From Thecamonas trahens ATCC 50062 (Eukaryota > Apusozoa > Apusomonadida > Apusomonadidae), in the NCBI RefSeq assembly GCF_000142905.1, contig NW_013657644.1, positions 277,664 to 341,663 of the forward strand: 64,000 nt of DNA, given 5' to 3'. Position 1 is the stretch's first letter, and every line of letters starts with the position of its first letter. This document shows, piece after piece, positions 31,535 through 41,734 of this stretch. The translations under genes and the position numbers were made by a program. A model generated the notes under the pieces. That model did no database searches and was not told where the DNA came from. It was given only the letters and a program-made list of their open reading frames with translations.

Positions 31535-32544
31535 ACACTTCCGAGTTGGAGTCCGAGTCAGAGCCGCGGCCGCCGCCATCATCCCGCGGAGAGGCAAGCG
31601 GCGGCGACGGCGGCGGCGACTCGAGCCGTCGCCCGCTCGCATGCATGATGTCGGCCTTGAACCGGACCACGGCTTCGGGCGACGGCGCGTCCTGAGCACT
31701 TGCACCTGTAAGTGCAACGCCGTCCGAGCTGACAGGCGCTTCAACTAGGCTGCCGCTGCCAGTGCCAAGAGCCTGCGCTCGCGGCGAGCCAGCGTCGCCG
31801 GCGCCGGATCCGTGCGAGGCTGACGACGAGAGCTGCTCCCAGTGAACACGGCGCGAGGGCCTGGCAGGCGGCGGCGAGAGAGAGCGGGCAGGCGGAACCG
31901 GACCGGCCGGCGAGACGGCTGGAGAGAAGCTAGGCGATGACGGGATGGCGACGCGCGGGGCCGGCGACGGCGTGAGCGTGACGAAGTCGGGCTCTTCGGC
32001 ATTGTCTTCGGCGTCGGAGCCGCGCGGTGTTGGCTGGGCCGAGGACTCGCGCGAGAGCGAGCATGTCGGCGAGTGGCCGCGGGGAGGATCAAGAGTGGCC
32101 GACGACGGGATCCATGTCTTGAGGCGCTCCTGCAGATGAATGCGTGTGGCGGCGACGGCAGCGGTGTCGAGATCATTTGTCCGGGCGACGTAGAGAAAGG
32201 AGTCGTGGGCGTCGCGGGTGGCAGCCACGTGGGCATTGAGCGCTTGCATCCAGTCGAGCATGTCGGTGTTGGAGCCTGCGCGGAGGTAGTAGTTTGGCCG
32301 CTGCGGCGAATGAATCTGGAAGCAGAACCGCTTGCGCATGTTTGTGGCCGGCATGACAATGACATCCTCGAGTGAAATGGGGACGTACGCGTCGTCGGGC
32401 GCGTCGGCGCTTGTCCGCCGCGCGTACTCAAAGACGCCGTCGGAGCGGAGGCGGAAGAACCGCTTGGCCCAGGTCTTAATCCGCGAGCCGGACCGCTTGG
32501 AGAGAAGGCCCTGCTTGATGATCCGCCAGGCGTGCGGGCCCGAA

Positions 32545-32578
<34 letters not shown>

Positions 32579-34358
32579 CGTCGTCAGAGCCCGTGACGGG
32601 TGTAAGTGTCGACGAGAACGATGCAAACGAGGTCGACGACAGCGTGATGGTCGACGACGAGCCCGAGACGCCGCCGACCATCTCGAGCGGGTGCACGTGC
32701 CTGTGGCCCGACGACGAGTCAGAGCACGACTGCGAGGCTGAGCTTGTGGTGGTGCCACTCGAGTCAGTCTCGGTCGTGAGCGAGTAGTATGAGACCGAGG
32801 CCTGCCACGCCGGCGACCGCGACCGTGTCGATGGCGGCGACGACGGCGGTGATGACGCGCCTGCTACGTTGGTGAGCGAGCCCGACCGGGTGACCTCAGT
32901 GGTCTTGGCCCGAGCCAGCGCTTCGTTCTCGTCCTCGTACGTCGCCGACATGTCGTAGCCTGAGGCCGAGGCCTCCACGCTCCGTCGCGACCGGCCCCGA
33001 CGCCTGCCTGGCGAGCGGGTGGTGATCCGCAGGTGGTCCGACGACTGGGTCTTGGCCTTGGCCTTGGTCTTGGCTTTGGCCTTGGCCTTGACCTTGGCCT
33101 TGGATCGTGTGCGCGCCTTGAACGAGAACGATGATGAGAGCGTGTCGTCGTCACCGTACTCGTCGTCGAGCTCAAAGTACTGCGCGCTGGGGCTGGTCTT
33201 GGTCTTGGTCTTGGTCTTGGCCTTGGTCTTAGCTTTGGCCTTGGTCTTGGTCTTGAGCTCGGGCTTGGTCTTGGCCTTGGTCTTGGTCTTGGTCTTGGTC
33301 TTGGTCTTGGCTTTGGGCTTGGGCTTGGTCTTGGCCTTAGTCTTGGCCTTGGCCTGGAATGATGACATGGTCTCGTCGTACTCGTCATCGGGATCGTCGC
33401 CAACAAGCGAGGCGGGTTTGAATCGCGAACGCACGTCGTCGTCGCCATCATCATCATTAGCATCAGCCAGCTCGTCGTCGTCGTCGTCGTCGTCGTCATA
33501 ACACGCCGACTCATCCGCATCGACATCGCTCTCTGTGCGCGGTGACCACGAGTCCCCTACCGGGGCACGACGGCTGTGCGAGCGACCAACCGCGCGCCGA
33601 GGATACTCAACGTCCAGCAACAGCATAGATGAGTCGGGAGTGGGCGACGAGTCCGCCACAAGCGACTCGACCGTGGCTGGCGACTCTGGCGACTGCTGCT
33701 TGACCTTGGCCTTCAACTTGCGGTGCCGACGGGCATCTGAGCTGGGGCTGGGGCTGGGGCTGGGGCTGGGGCTGAGGCTGACGACGTCCTTAGCGTTGCC
33801 CTTGACCTTGGCCATAGACTGGGCCTTCTTGAGCTTGGCCTTGCTGCCAATTGACTTGGTCTTGATCTTGGCCTTGCGGCTCTTCGACTTTGACTTGATC
33901 TTGGACTTTGGCTTTGTCTTGGACTTGGACTTGTACGGAGCAGTAGTCGACGATGATGTTGGTGACGGCGTTGGAGTTGTGGTACGAGCATGAAGCGGAG
34001 ACGGAGACCCCGAGCTAACCATAATCAGCGGACGAGTTGACGACGTCGATGAGTACGGTGGCCCTGATCTTGTTCCCGCTGCTGTTGTTGATGAGCCTGC
34101 TGCTCTTGCTGCACTTGCTGCACTTGCTGCACTTGCTGCACTTGCTGCACTTGCTGCACTTGCTGCATCTATTGCTGTTGGAAGAGACGATGACAGCACT
34201 GTCTCTCTCTTCTTGCCCTTGCCCTTCATCATCTTCTCCTTGCCCTTGCCCTTGCCCTTGCCCTTGCCCTTGCCCTTGCTCTTGCCCTTGCCCTTGCCCT
34301 TGTCCTTGCCCTTGCCCTTGTCCTTGCCGTCTCGTCTCCCCCGTCTGTTGCCTTCCAT
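28206..34358 (-). CDS. Giant PH plus leucine-rich-repeat protein, CARMIL-like layout
   Basis: Encodes 2050 residues from the first ATG (34358); the open frame extends to 34400 without another ATG. Residues ~8-55 are nearly pure KG repeats, then (AAS)n. Residues ~310-450 contain long KTKTKAK-type lysine repeats, both from hexanucleotide-like DNA. A PH domain lies at ~608-720 (IIKQGLLSKRSGSRIKTWAKR; RKRFCFQIHSPQRPNYYLRA). A helical region follows, then ribonuclease-inhibitor-type LRRs from ~1240 to ~1766 (LSLHGISCKS, LDLSHTGIDC, LDISHNRCS). PH followed by RI-type LRRs recalls CARMIL actin regulators, but no capping-protein-interaction motif was identified. Phosphoinositide binding is inferred. 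Stop codons of this and the ankyrin gene are 29 bp apart. Confidence 0.65.
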
Positions 34359-34685
34359 GTCCACCTGCCGTTCCGCCAAAGCTCTGTCCACCACAGACAC
34401 GAGTCAGAAGAAGGGAGGGAGGTGGAGAGGGGGTGTATACGTCACACCTCCTGGTAATTGCCCAGGACAGGTGGTGTTATATGCCTCTTTGTCTATGGGG
34501 GGGGGGGTTGGGGGGGAGGGGGGGTGACCGACAGGATCCTGTTCCGATCCAAGCAGACATGCCACGTCAAGGTGAATGGGGGATCATGATTAATTAATGG
34601 AGAAATAATCGTAGGTAGGGCAGAGGACGACAGGTGCCCCCATAATGGTTGGTGCCACGTGGGAATCGCTCGCTTGATTTCTATG

Positions 34686-34883
34686 NNNNNNNNNNNNNNN
34701 NNNNNNNNNNNNNNNNNNNNNNNNNNNNNNNNNNNNNNNNNNNNNNNNNNNNNNNNNNNNNNNNNNNNNNNNNNNNNNNNNNNNNNNNNNNNNNNNNNNN
34801 NNNNNNNNNNNNNNNNNNNNNNNNNNNNNNNNNNNNNNNNNNNNNNNNNNNNNNNNNNNNNNNNNNNNNNNNNNNNNNNNNNN
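34686..34883. other. Assembly gap (198 N)
   Basis: All bases are N. The downstream flank goes into a G run and then a long CAT/ATC microsatellite, so repeat-driven assembly failure is likely. Confidence 0.99.
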
Positions 34884-34903
34884 GTGTCATAGGGGGGGCG
34901 GGG

Positions 34904-34985
34904 CATCATGGCCATCATCATCACATCATCATCATCATAGTCATCATCATCATCATCATCATCATCATAGTCATCATCATCATAG

Positions 34986-35022
<37 letters not shown>

Positions 35023-35052
35023 AGTCATCATCATCACCATCACCATCATCAC
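34904..35052. repeat. (CAT/ATC)n microsatellite with interspersed TAG units
   Basis: About 150 bp of CATCATCAT broken by regular ATAGTC variants (near 34938, 34969, 34984, 35022). It sits 20 bp after the gap. Confidence 0.9.
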
Positions 35053-35273
35053 TTTTATCTCCCTTTCTCCCAACACATCACCATGATCACCCCACCCATC
35101 ATCCATCGCCCATGACTGTACCCCTCCCCACTGAGCCCCATGACTGTGCCGCAGTGCCTCTTCAGGCTCCGCCACCACCACCCCCCCCCTTGCACACACA
35201 CCCCGCAAACACAACCAGTCTCACCACCACCTCTCTCTCTCTCTCCCTCCCCCCCCCCTCTCAACTCATCGTC

Positions 35274-36221
35274 ATGTCATTCATGGTGCATGCCCGTCGG
35301 TGGGCGTTTCTGTTTGCGCAGCTTGTCTTTACGGGCGTCTTTGCCCTGGTCACCATTCCGCTTGTGGTGGTGGCCAAGGTGTACAGCTCTGTCATCAAGC
35401 CGTTCAACTGGGCGAGGCCCAACCCTAACCCTACCTCTATTCTCATTACTGGTGCATCATATGGTCTAGGTGCTGCCTTTGCCAAGGCCTATGCTGGTCC
35501 TGGTATTCATCTGGCGCTTACGGCGAGGTCAGAGGACAAGCTGGCAGAGACTCGGGCTGCTTGCGAGGCAAAGGGTGCGACGGTCATGGTGGGTGTGGTC
35601 GATGTCACCGATCAGGAGGCCATGGCTGACTTTATCACTACTGTGGATGAAGCCGCTCCGCTGGAGCTGGTCATTGCCAATGCTGGCGTGTCGGAGCAGT
35701 CGGTGGGTCTGGCCAAGGAGCTGGAGGCCTCGACTCGTCGGCTGACCGACATCAACGTTGTGGGGGTGTACAACACGGTCTTCCCGGCCATCGACCTGAT
35801 GAAGACCCGCCAGGCTGGCCAGATTGTCATCATGTCCTCGCTGGCGGGCTTTGGCGGCATGCCGGCGTCGACGGCGTACTTTACCACCAAGACGGCCATG
35901 AAGGCCTTTGGCTACGGGCTCCGCGGCCAGCTCAACAAGTACAACATCGGCGTGACCACCATCTGCCCGGGCTTTGTCCGCTCAGAGATGACCCGCATCA
36001 ACAAGTTCCCCATGCCGGGCCTTATGGACGAGGCCCCGGCCATCGCCTACATGATGGAGGGCATTGCCGCCAACGTCTCGGTCGTCACCTTCCCGTGGCC
36101 CATGTACCTTGCGGTGTGGTACATGCAGAACATGCTGCCCGACGACGCCCGCGACATTCTCTTCATGCCCTTCCTCGCCCTCCGCAACCGCCGCAGCTCG
36201 TCGACGAACAAGTCCGACTGA
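35274..36221 (+). CDS. Membrane-anchored short-chain dehydrogenase/reductase
   Basis: Encodes 315 residues. An N-terminal hydrophobic segment (FLFAQLVFTGVFALVTIPLV, ~11-30) precedes the Rossmann domain. Classical SDR motifs are visible: TGASYGLGAAF (cofactor), the acidic VVDVTD loop, NAGVS, catalytic Ser in IMSS, and the YFTTK form of YxxxK. A second membrane-proximal hydrophobic stretch (VVTFPWPMYLAVWYM) lies near the end. The Arg in LTARSEDKL after the second strand would favour NADP(H). ER-anchored reductases of lipid or sterol metabolism have this layout, but the substrate is not evident. Convergent with the CAP-Gly gene, 52 bp apart. Confidence 0.85.
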   Translation: MSFMVHARRWAFLFAQLVFTGVFALVTIPLVVVAKVYSSVIKPFNWARPNPNPTSILITGASYGLGAAFAKAYAGPGIHLALTARSEDKLAETRAACEAKGATVMVGVVDVTDQEAMADFITTVDEAAPLELVIANAGVSEQSVGLAKELEASTRRLTDINVVGVYNTVFPAIDLMKTRQAGQIVIMSSLAGFGGMPASTAYFTTKTAMKAFGYGLRGQLNKYNIGVTTICPGFVRSEMTRINKFPMPGLMDEAPAIAYMMEGIAANVSVVTFPWPMYLAVWYMQNMLPDDARDILFMPFLALRNRRSSSTNKSD

Positions 36222-36273
36222 GTAGCCGCAGCATGAGCGGCTGGCTGTGGGCCGTAAACGCGATTTTGACCTG

Positions 36274-37731
36274 TCACCCACAATACGCCGCGAGGAGGTA
36301 GTCGTCGGGCGCGCGGCAGCCGACGCACGCCGCCGTCGGCGCCGGGCGCTGCGAGCCGGGCAGTGGATTGTCGACCACAACTCGCAGCTGCTCAAAGTAG
36401 TCAAAGATGCCCGAGGCCGGGAGCGCGCTCGCGGCTGTTGCGTCGTCAAGCGCCGACGTGGCGACGACAGCAAAGTCGGGCGAGGCCTGGAAGGTCTCGC
36501 GGTAGTCGTCGTCCACCGTTGCTGCCCACGACGCCATAAAGGCGTCGAGCAGAGCGTGTGGTGAACTAGCCAGCGCCCGCGGGACAAGCGCCGGGCGCGG
36601 AAAGACGCCGTCGATGGTCAGGCCGTCGACCTCGACCGCGGCATTGCCCAAATCAAACCAGAGAAGCGGCTCGCGGAGGACGGACGAGTTGAGCGCAGAA
36701 GTGAGGCCGCGGACAAGCTCCGGCTTCCACTCGCGCCCGGTCGCCTTGGCCAAGACCAGTGCCTTGCCCGAAACTTGCGCGTTGACCGCATACTTGAGGA
36801 AGACCTGGACGGTTCCGGACGGGTCGAGGAGGAGCGGAAACTTGCGCGTCTCGGCCACAACCGCCTTCATCGCCTCGCGGACGTTTGAGAGGAGGCAGAC
36901 TCGGGCGTCAGGACCAAAGTGATGCGCGGCAATCAGCTCTTCGCCCGGCGGCGGCGGCAGTGCCCGCATTGCTGCCAGCCACGACCGCGCTGCGGCGCCC
37001 GGATCGAGGCCGACCTGCTCCGCCAGCGCCTCGCCAAGCTCGTAGTCGGGCGTGCCCTCAAGCAGGGTGTACACCTCACGTCCGGTCACGCCCGCTACCT
37101 CGGTGGCGGCAATCGCTCCAGCGTCTGTGCCCTTTTCAGCGAGGTACTCGGTGATCTGGCTCGTTGTCCACGAGTAGTACGAGACCGGGCGGCGCGGAGC
37201 CGACGACGAGGCTGCTGCCGGGACCTCGGTCACAAACGTTGCCGGCGGCGGCGATGGTGGCGGAGGAAGCCGAGTGAGCAGCGCCGGCCGGAGCATGGAG
37301 CCATGGCCGGCCTCGCATTCGAAGTACCGCACGCCCTTGACGACGCCATCGTGCGATCCGTCCGGTGTATCCCACGCGATTCCGATCCACACCCCTGGCG
37401 CAAACTGAGTCTTTCCCCGGAACATAACTTTGCCGCACACATCGCCTGCATCAGCGCGGGCGACGAGGTCTCCTACAGCCAGTCGAGTGCCGTGTTTGAT
37501 CTTGCCCGCCGCCGACGCCGATTTGATCTTGCCCGCCGCCATCGCCGACTTGGTCTTGCCTGCGGCTGACACTGACTTGGTCTTGCCCGCCATCGCCGAC
37601 TTGGTCTTGCCCGCCATCGCCGACCGACCCCGTCCGCCTCTTCCTCTCCCCCTTCCCCTCCCCCTCCCCCTCCCCCTCCCCCTCCTTCTCCCTCCCCTTG
37701 CCCTCGCCTTCCCAGATTGAGGCAGCACCAT
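36274..37731 (-). CDS. CAP-Gly domain protein with RG-rich N-terminus
   Basis: Encodes 485 residues. Residues ~9-35 are RG repeats from a C/T-rich DNA tract. Next come five related units of the type SAMAGKTK/SAAGKIK. The CAP-Gly domain follows at ~90-150 (GKVMFRGKTQFAPGVWIGI, then GSHDGVVKGVRYFEC). The tubulin/EEY-binding signature GKNDG reads GSHDG here, with the final DG kept. A helical, SAM-like segment (SQITEYLAEKGTDAG, ~190-250) and an unassigned globular C-terminus (~270-485) complete it. CAP-Gly domains bind tubulin tails and EB proteins; the basic N-terminus could add microtubule affinity. It shares a 192-bp divergent promoter interval with the PWI gene. Confidence 0.72.
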   Translation of the reverse strand: MVLPQSGKARARGGRRRGRGRGRGRGRGRGRGGRGRSAMAGKTKSAMAGKTKSVSAAGKTKSAMAAGKIKSASAAGKIKHGTRLAVGDLVARADAGDVCGKVMFRGKTQFAPGVWIGIAWDTPDGSHDGVVKGVRYFECEAGHGSMLRPALLTRLPPPPSPPPATFVTEVPAAASSSAPRRPVSYYSWTTSQITEYLAEKGTDAGAIAATEVAGVTGREVYTLLEGTPDYELGEALAEQVGLDPGAAARSWLAAMRALPPPPGEELIAAHHFGPDARVCLLSNVREAMKAVVAETRKFPLLLDPSGTVQVFLKYAVNAQVSGKALVLAKATGREWKPELVRGLTSALNSSVLREPLLWFDLGNAAVEVDGLTIDGVFPRPALVPRALASSPHALLDAFMASWAATVDDDYRETFQASPDFAVVATSALDDATAASALPASGIFDYFEQLRVVVDNPLPGSQRPAPTAACVGCRAPDDYLLAAYCG

Positions 37732-37923
37732 GCCTGTATATGAGACAGGTGATGACGATGACGGCAGAGGCCATCAAGTCATAGCAGCCTGACGCCACCG
37801 CCAGCCAACCTCACCTCGCACCCGACCACACCACACACACAGATACAGATACAGATACAGATACAGATACAGATACCCACTTGACTTTTGAATTTGTTCA
37901 CAGACGGGTGCAAGTGGGTGTAC
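37732..37923. promoter_or_regulatory. Short divergent promoter interval
   Basis: Only 192 bp separate the start codons of the CAP-Gly (-) and PWI (+) genes, so both promoters and leaders must fit here. It contains (AGATAC)6 at 37841-37876. Confidence 0.55.
37841..37876. repeat. (AGATAC)6 microsatellite
   Basis: Six perfect hexanucleotide units within the divergent promoter interval. Confidence 0.95.
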
Positions 37924-39178
37924 ATGGCATTTCGAGTATGTGGTGTGTGTGAGGGGGGGGGGGGGGGGGAAAAAGGGGAGGGGTGATGGTGATGGTATTG
38001 GTACAGGCGATGGTGATGGAGAGGGGGGGGGGGACACGGATCACAGCTGATGGTGGAGCATGACTCATGGTGTACACGTGGGATGGGTTTGGGTGGGGTG
38101 TGGGGGATAGGGGACGAGTCTGGCACAGGATGCGCGGTTTGGGGACGTGAACAAGGCGCTGATGGAGGAGGTGGCCTTTGCTGAGGCGTTGAAGAAGCCG
38201 GTGGACATGACCAAGGTCAGCTTGGCTACCCTCCGGCCTTGGCTGAAGGAAAAGTTGACGGCCATTCTGGGTGTTCATGATGACATTCTGGAGGGAATGG
38301 TGTTCAACATGCTCAAGGCCGAGGGCAAGAACAAGAAGCTTGATGGTCGCAAGCTACAGATCGATCTCACTCCGTTTCTGGGTTCTGCTACGCCGCCGTT
38401 TGTGGAGGAGCTCCATGCGCTGATGGCCTCGTCTGCTGAGCACCCGCTGGGCATTCCCAAGCAGTTTATCGCACGAATTGAGAAGAAGATGGAAAACGTG
38501 GCTCGTGAGGAGGCCCGTGTCCGGGAGGGTATCGAGGCTGCGCGGCAGCGCGGGCTGGCGGCCGCTGCAAGCCGCCCACCTGCGGCTGCGTCTGGAGCGG
38601 CACCGCCTGCACGCGGCGGCTCCGACCGTGGGTATGATCAGCAATCCCGTGATCGTGGACGCGGCGACCGCGGGTACAATCGCGGGTACGGTCGCGGGTA
38701 CGATCGCGGGTACGATCGCGGGCACGGCGACCGAGGCTACGACCGCGGGTACCGCGACCGAGGGTATGACCGTGGGTATCGCGACCGAGGCTACGACCGC
38801 GGTGACAGGGGGTACGACCGAGACCGGGCGGGCGGAAGGGGCGATCGTTATGGTGACTGGCACCGCGATCGCGATTACGATCGGGGTGGCGACCGCGGTG
38901 GCGACCGCCACAGCGGCGACAGACGGCCACGATTGCGGTCGCGATCGCGTAGCCGTGAGCGCCGGGGCTCCGGCAGCGGGTCTGGTAGTGGCGACGTCGG
39001 CGGGCGGCGGCGGCGGCGGCGGAAGCACCGGCGGCGGCGGCGGCGTCGCGAGCAGGGCGAGTCGGACGACGATGGGAGTGCAAGCGGGCGGCGCGGTGGT
39101 GGGGAGGACAATGCCGCGGTAGAGGATGGAGCAAGTGGGCCAGCTGCCCCACAGCCACCGGCACCTGCAGCCGAGTGA
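37924..39178 (+). CDS. SRRM1-like PWI-domain splicing factor, 12-nt first exon
   Basis: Exon 1 (37924-37935) encodes just MAFR. A 175-bp intron (37936-38110; donor GTATGT, acceptor GATAG, phase 0) follows. The junction gives MAFRGTSLAQDARFGDVNKAL, matching the N-terminus of human SRRM1 (FFRGTSAEQDNRF), which independently supports the micro-exon. The PWI fold covers ~15-125 (FAEALKKPVDMTKVSLATLRPW; LQIDLTPFLG; HPLGIPKQF). PWI domains bind RNA and DNA. The rest is RGY/DRGYDRG repeats, then RSRSRSRERR and poly-Arg, like SR-related proteins. Total 359 residues. Expected role: pre-mRNA splicing or 3'-end processing coactivator. The intron holds 17 G at 37953-37969. Confidence 0.88.
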
Positions 39179-39215
39179 GAGCTGGAGAACAAAGCAGTTT
39201 AGCAGGGGCTCGACA

Positions 39216-40135
39216 TCATGCCATCTCAGAGTAGCCATCACCGGAGACCTTACTCCGGATGGTGTGGTAGGTGAACTTGCAGCCGTCGGCGATTAGACCC
39301 GGCAGAGAGGCCCAGAAAGCGCGGTTTGGCAACATCTCGAGGCCGCGGGCTTCCTTGAAGCGGAAGCGGTAGGCCATGCCGGCGCCGAGGTAAACGACGA
39401 CAAGGACGAGCGAGACGATGAGGAGGATGGAGCCGAGCGAGAGGCCGCCCTTGTTTTCTGCTCCGCTCGGGACCGGACGAAGACACGCATGCGATGTCGC
39501 CCACTCAAACTCAATAACGCACGATCCCTCGGTGAGGTAGCGGAGTGAGCCGGTACCGCCTTGTGACTTGTCACAGACAAAGGTGATCTTTGTAGAATAC
39601 AGTTTGCTGCCCGAGCAAGTATCACCACCGCTGTACGAGATGACGATCTGATCATTGACCAACTCTGTTGTTGCCGAAGAGATTTTTCCCAAAGACTGAG
39701 CAATGCCCAACCGATCATACTCTTGACAACCTCCATCCAAAGAGCCCTTGCACGACGAGGTGACCTCTTCACACAGCGCCACCTTGTACACAAACGACGC
39801 GTCCACCGTCGACACCGTGTTCCTGCACACATACACACACATACATCACAAACACCACATACATACATCCATCCATCCATCCATGAGTCTCTCAGTAAGC
39901 TCTGTGTGTCTGTGTGGGTGGACGTGTCCCCCCTCCCTCCCCCCCCTCCCCCTCCCCCTCGGTGTGTGACATACCCTTGAAGCGGACGCAGGTCAGCCGT
40001 CTTCCCCCCTCCCACGAAAAGGGCATTGCAGTCTGCAGAGACAGTAGGCAGAGTGCTGGCCATGACAAAGAGAAAGACAAGGAAGAGGAAGACAACAACA
40101 GAGAATGGTCTCATGTTCACACCTCTGCATCCCAT
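39216..40135 (-). CDS. MRH-domain type I membrane receptor (mannose-6-phosphate receptor/ATG27-like), one intron
   Basis: Exons are 39975-40135 and 39216-39822; the 152-bp intron (39823-39974) uses GTATGT and GCAG, phase 2, joining PLQG to NTVSTVDAS. The 255-residue product has a signal peptide (MRPFSVVVFLFLVFLFVM; the Met at 40114 is an alternative start), a lumenal domain with at least seven Cys, a membrane span (~190-212, SILLIVSLVLVVVYLGAGM) and a short cytosolic tail. The end of the lumenal domain, CVIEFEWATSHAC, is typical of mannose-6-phosphate-receptor homology folds. Sugar binding is unproven: I could not confirm all four ligand residues. Expected role: cargo sorting between Golgi and endosomes, or autophagy if ATG27-like. 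Convergent with the PWI gene, 37 bp apart. Confidence 0.75.
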
Positions 40136-40598
40136 CTCTGCTCGCGCTGCTGTGCCTGTCTCACGCCTGTGGTGAGTGCCGGTGAGTGCGGTGGCTGGCT
40201 GTGGCGGGAGTGCGGTGGCTGGCAGGTGGCGGTGGCAGGTGGCCAGTGTGTGTAGCACGCCGACTACACGAAGCGTGTCAGCCAGTTGGCGGCAAGTCTG
40301 TGTGGCAAAGCTCGTGCTTGTAATCGTGTTTGACGTCTTTGTCATGCTCGGGAGGTCGATCATCTAGCTCGGACAGGCGGACGATGAGGTGATGATGACG
40401 ATGGGCCACGAGTGCCAGTCACTGCGCTGGCAGCCAAGCACACACTGCACAGGCGGACGGTGCTGCGCGCGATGAGCGGTGGGCCCACGGAAGATTTAAC
40501 AGTTAGCAATGTGCTGGCTTACCAATCTTGCCTTCTGGTTGGGGGTCGGTGGGCTTGGTGGACGGATCGGAGCGGCACGAGACGGCGAGGTTGGAGGC
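40136..40598. other. Intergenic region between two minus-strand genes
   Basis: This contains the 5' leader and promoter of the MRH receptor gene and the 3' end of the next gene. Short GGTGGC-type repeats occur at about 40180-40240. Nothing else recognised. Confidence 0.5.
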
Positions 40599-41734
40599 CT
40601 AGGATGGACGCGGCTGGCGCGAGGAGGCAAAGAAAGAGAGACCAAGGACGATGGCAAGGACGGCGACGCCGGCTCCTATGATGGGGATGCGGGCAGCGGG
40701 GAAGGGAGTCAAGGACTGGTGCCGCGATGAGCGTGCAGATGATCCGGACGAGGAGCCAGCGGCCGACGGGAGGCGCTTGAGGAGGGTGGGTGGCGAGGGA
40801 GGGGCGGGGCGAGCGGCGAGCGGCGCGGCGCGGACGGTGACGTCCTGTAGGACGAACGAGACGTACGGCTCGGCGAGGTCAAGCTGGAAGACCGAGGCGC
40901 CCCGGCTCCGTAGAAACGGCCATCGAGGAGCTCGAGGAGGGCGCGGAGGTCGGCCAACGAGGCAGATTCGAGCGAGCGGTGGGACGAGGGCGGTGCGAGC
41001 GAGGAGGTGATGGAAGTGAGGTGGCTAGCGATGGCGGCGTGGGCCGAGTCCTCGAGCTCGTCGATGGAGGAGACGGCGACGCCGAGCTCGCGCGGCGCGG
41101 CTGCGCAGTGCAGCCGGAGCGCAGCGCGCGGGAGCGAGCCGCTAAACTCGGGGTGCGGCTCGAAGGAGCCGTGGTCGATGACGGCGTGGACGATGGCAAG
41201 GGCAAAGTCATGTGCGGAGCGGGCGGCGATGTGTGCATCGACGCGGACGACGCCGGCCTGCGGTTCGAGCGCAGGCAGGGCGCAAGTAAAGGGCTCCAGG
41301 ACACCGGCCGGACCGCGGAGATCAAGCGGCGAGAAGACAGCGGCGCCCGTAGCAACGGTAGCCAATGCAGCAAAGAAGGCAGGAAGCGCCACTGAGCCGA
41401 CAGGAACCACGTGATCAAAGTCTAGCGCATCGAGCGAGGCCACGACCGAGTACACATCATGCGGAGCGATAGCAGTTGGCCAATCAGGGACAGCACGAAG
41501 ATCTGGAAAGATGAGATGAAGCAGAGATGGATAGGCAGATGGCGTAGAGAGGCCAACGAGTAGAAGAGCATCAGGTTGAGCAGCGAGAAGCGGAGCCACA
41601 TCAGGTGGCAATGCCGTTGTATCCGCCGTGGCAAAGGAGACCGCCACCGCCGCATTCACTCTCTCCAGCCCTCCCAGCCGAGTGGTGGAGGACGGCGACG
41701 GTGCCGACGAGCAAAAGTAGACAGAAACAGACAT
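40599..41734 (-). CDS. Single-pass C-terminal membrane protein, unassigned (frame break at 40900-40903)
   Basis: Reconstructed length is 378 residues. The frame breaks at CCCC 40900-40903 (plus strand): LDGRFYGAG continues as ASVFQLDLAEPYVSFVLQDV only with one added base. This restores a C-terminal membrane span (IPIIGAGVAVLAIVLGLSFF) and a stop at 40599-40601. Without it, the tail is a Ser/Pro/Arg-rich shadow. The body is Ala/Leu/Val-rich with no recognised motif. A FYG...F pattern before the span faintly recalls V-ATPase accessory proteins such as ATP6AP2, but I do not assign it. No signal peptide is seen in this frame, yet another frame over 41685-41745 reads VCFCLLLLVGTVAV, so the N-terminus may be misread. 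Confidence 0.55.

Larger units (their letters stand above)
34359..35273. other. Divergent intergenic region containing the assembly gap
   Basis: This lies between the giant PH-LRR gene (-) and the dehydrogenase gene (+). It contains a G run (34497-34507), the 198-N gap, a (CAT)n tract and a CT/C-rich stretch (35230-35258) just before the dehydrogenase start. Nothing coding is recognised. The gap could hide a small exon or simply more repeat. Confidence 0.55.

Noticed and set aside
35415-35436. CCCAACCCTAACCCTACC as a TTAGGG-type telomere remnant
   Set aside because: Only about two units, and it lies within the dehydrogenase coding frame as Pro-Asn codons.
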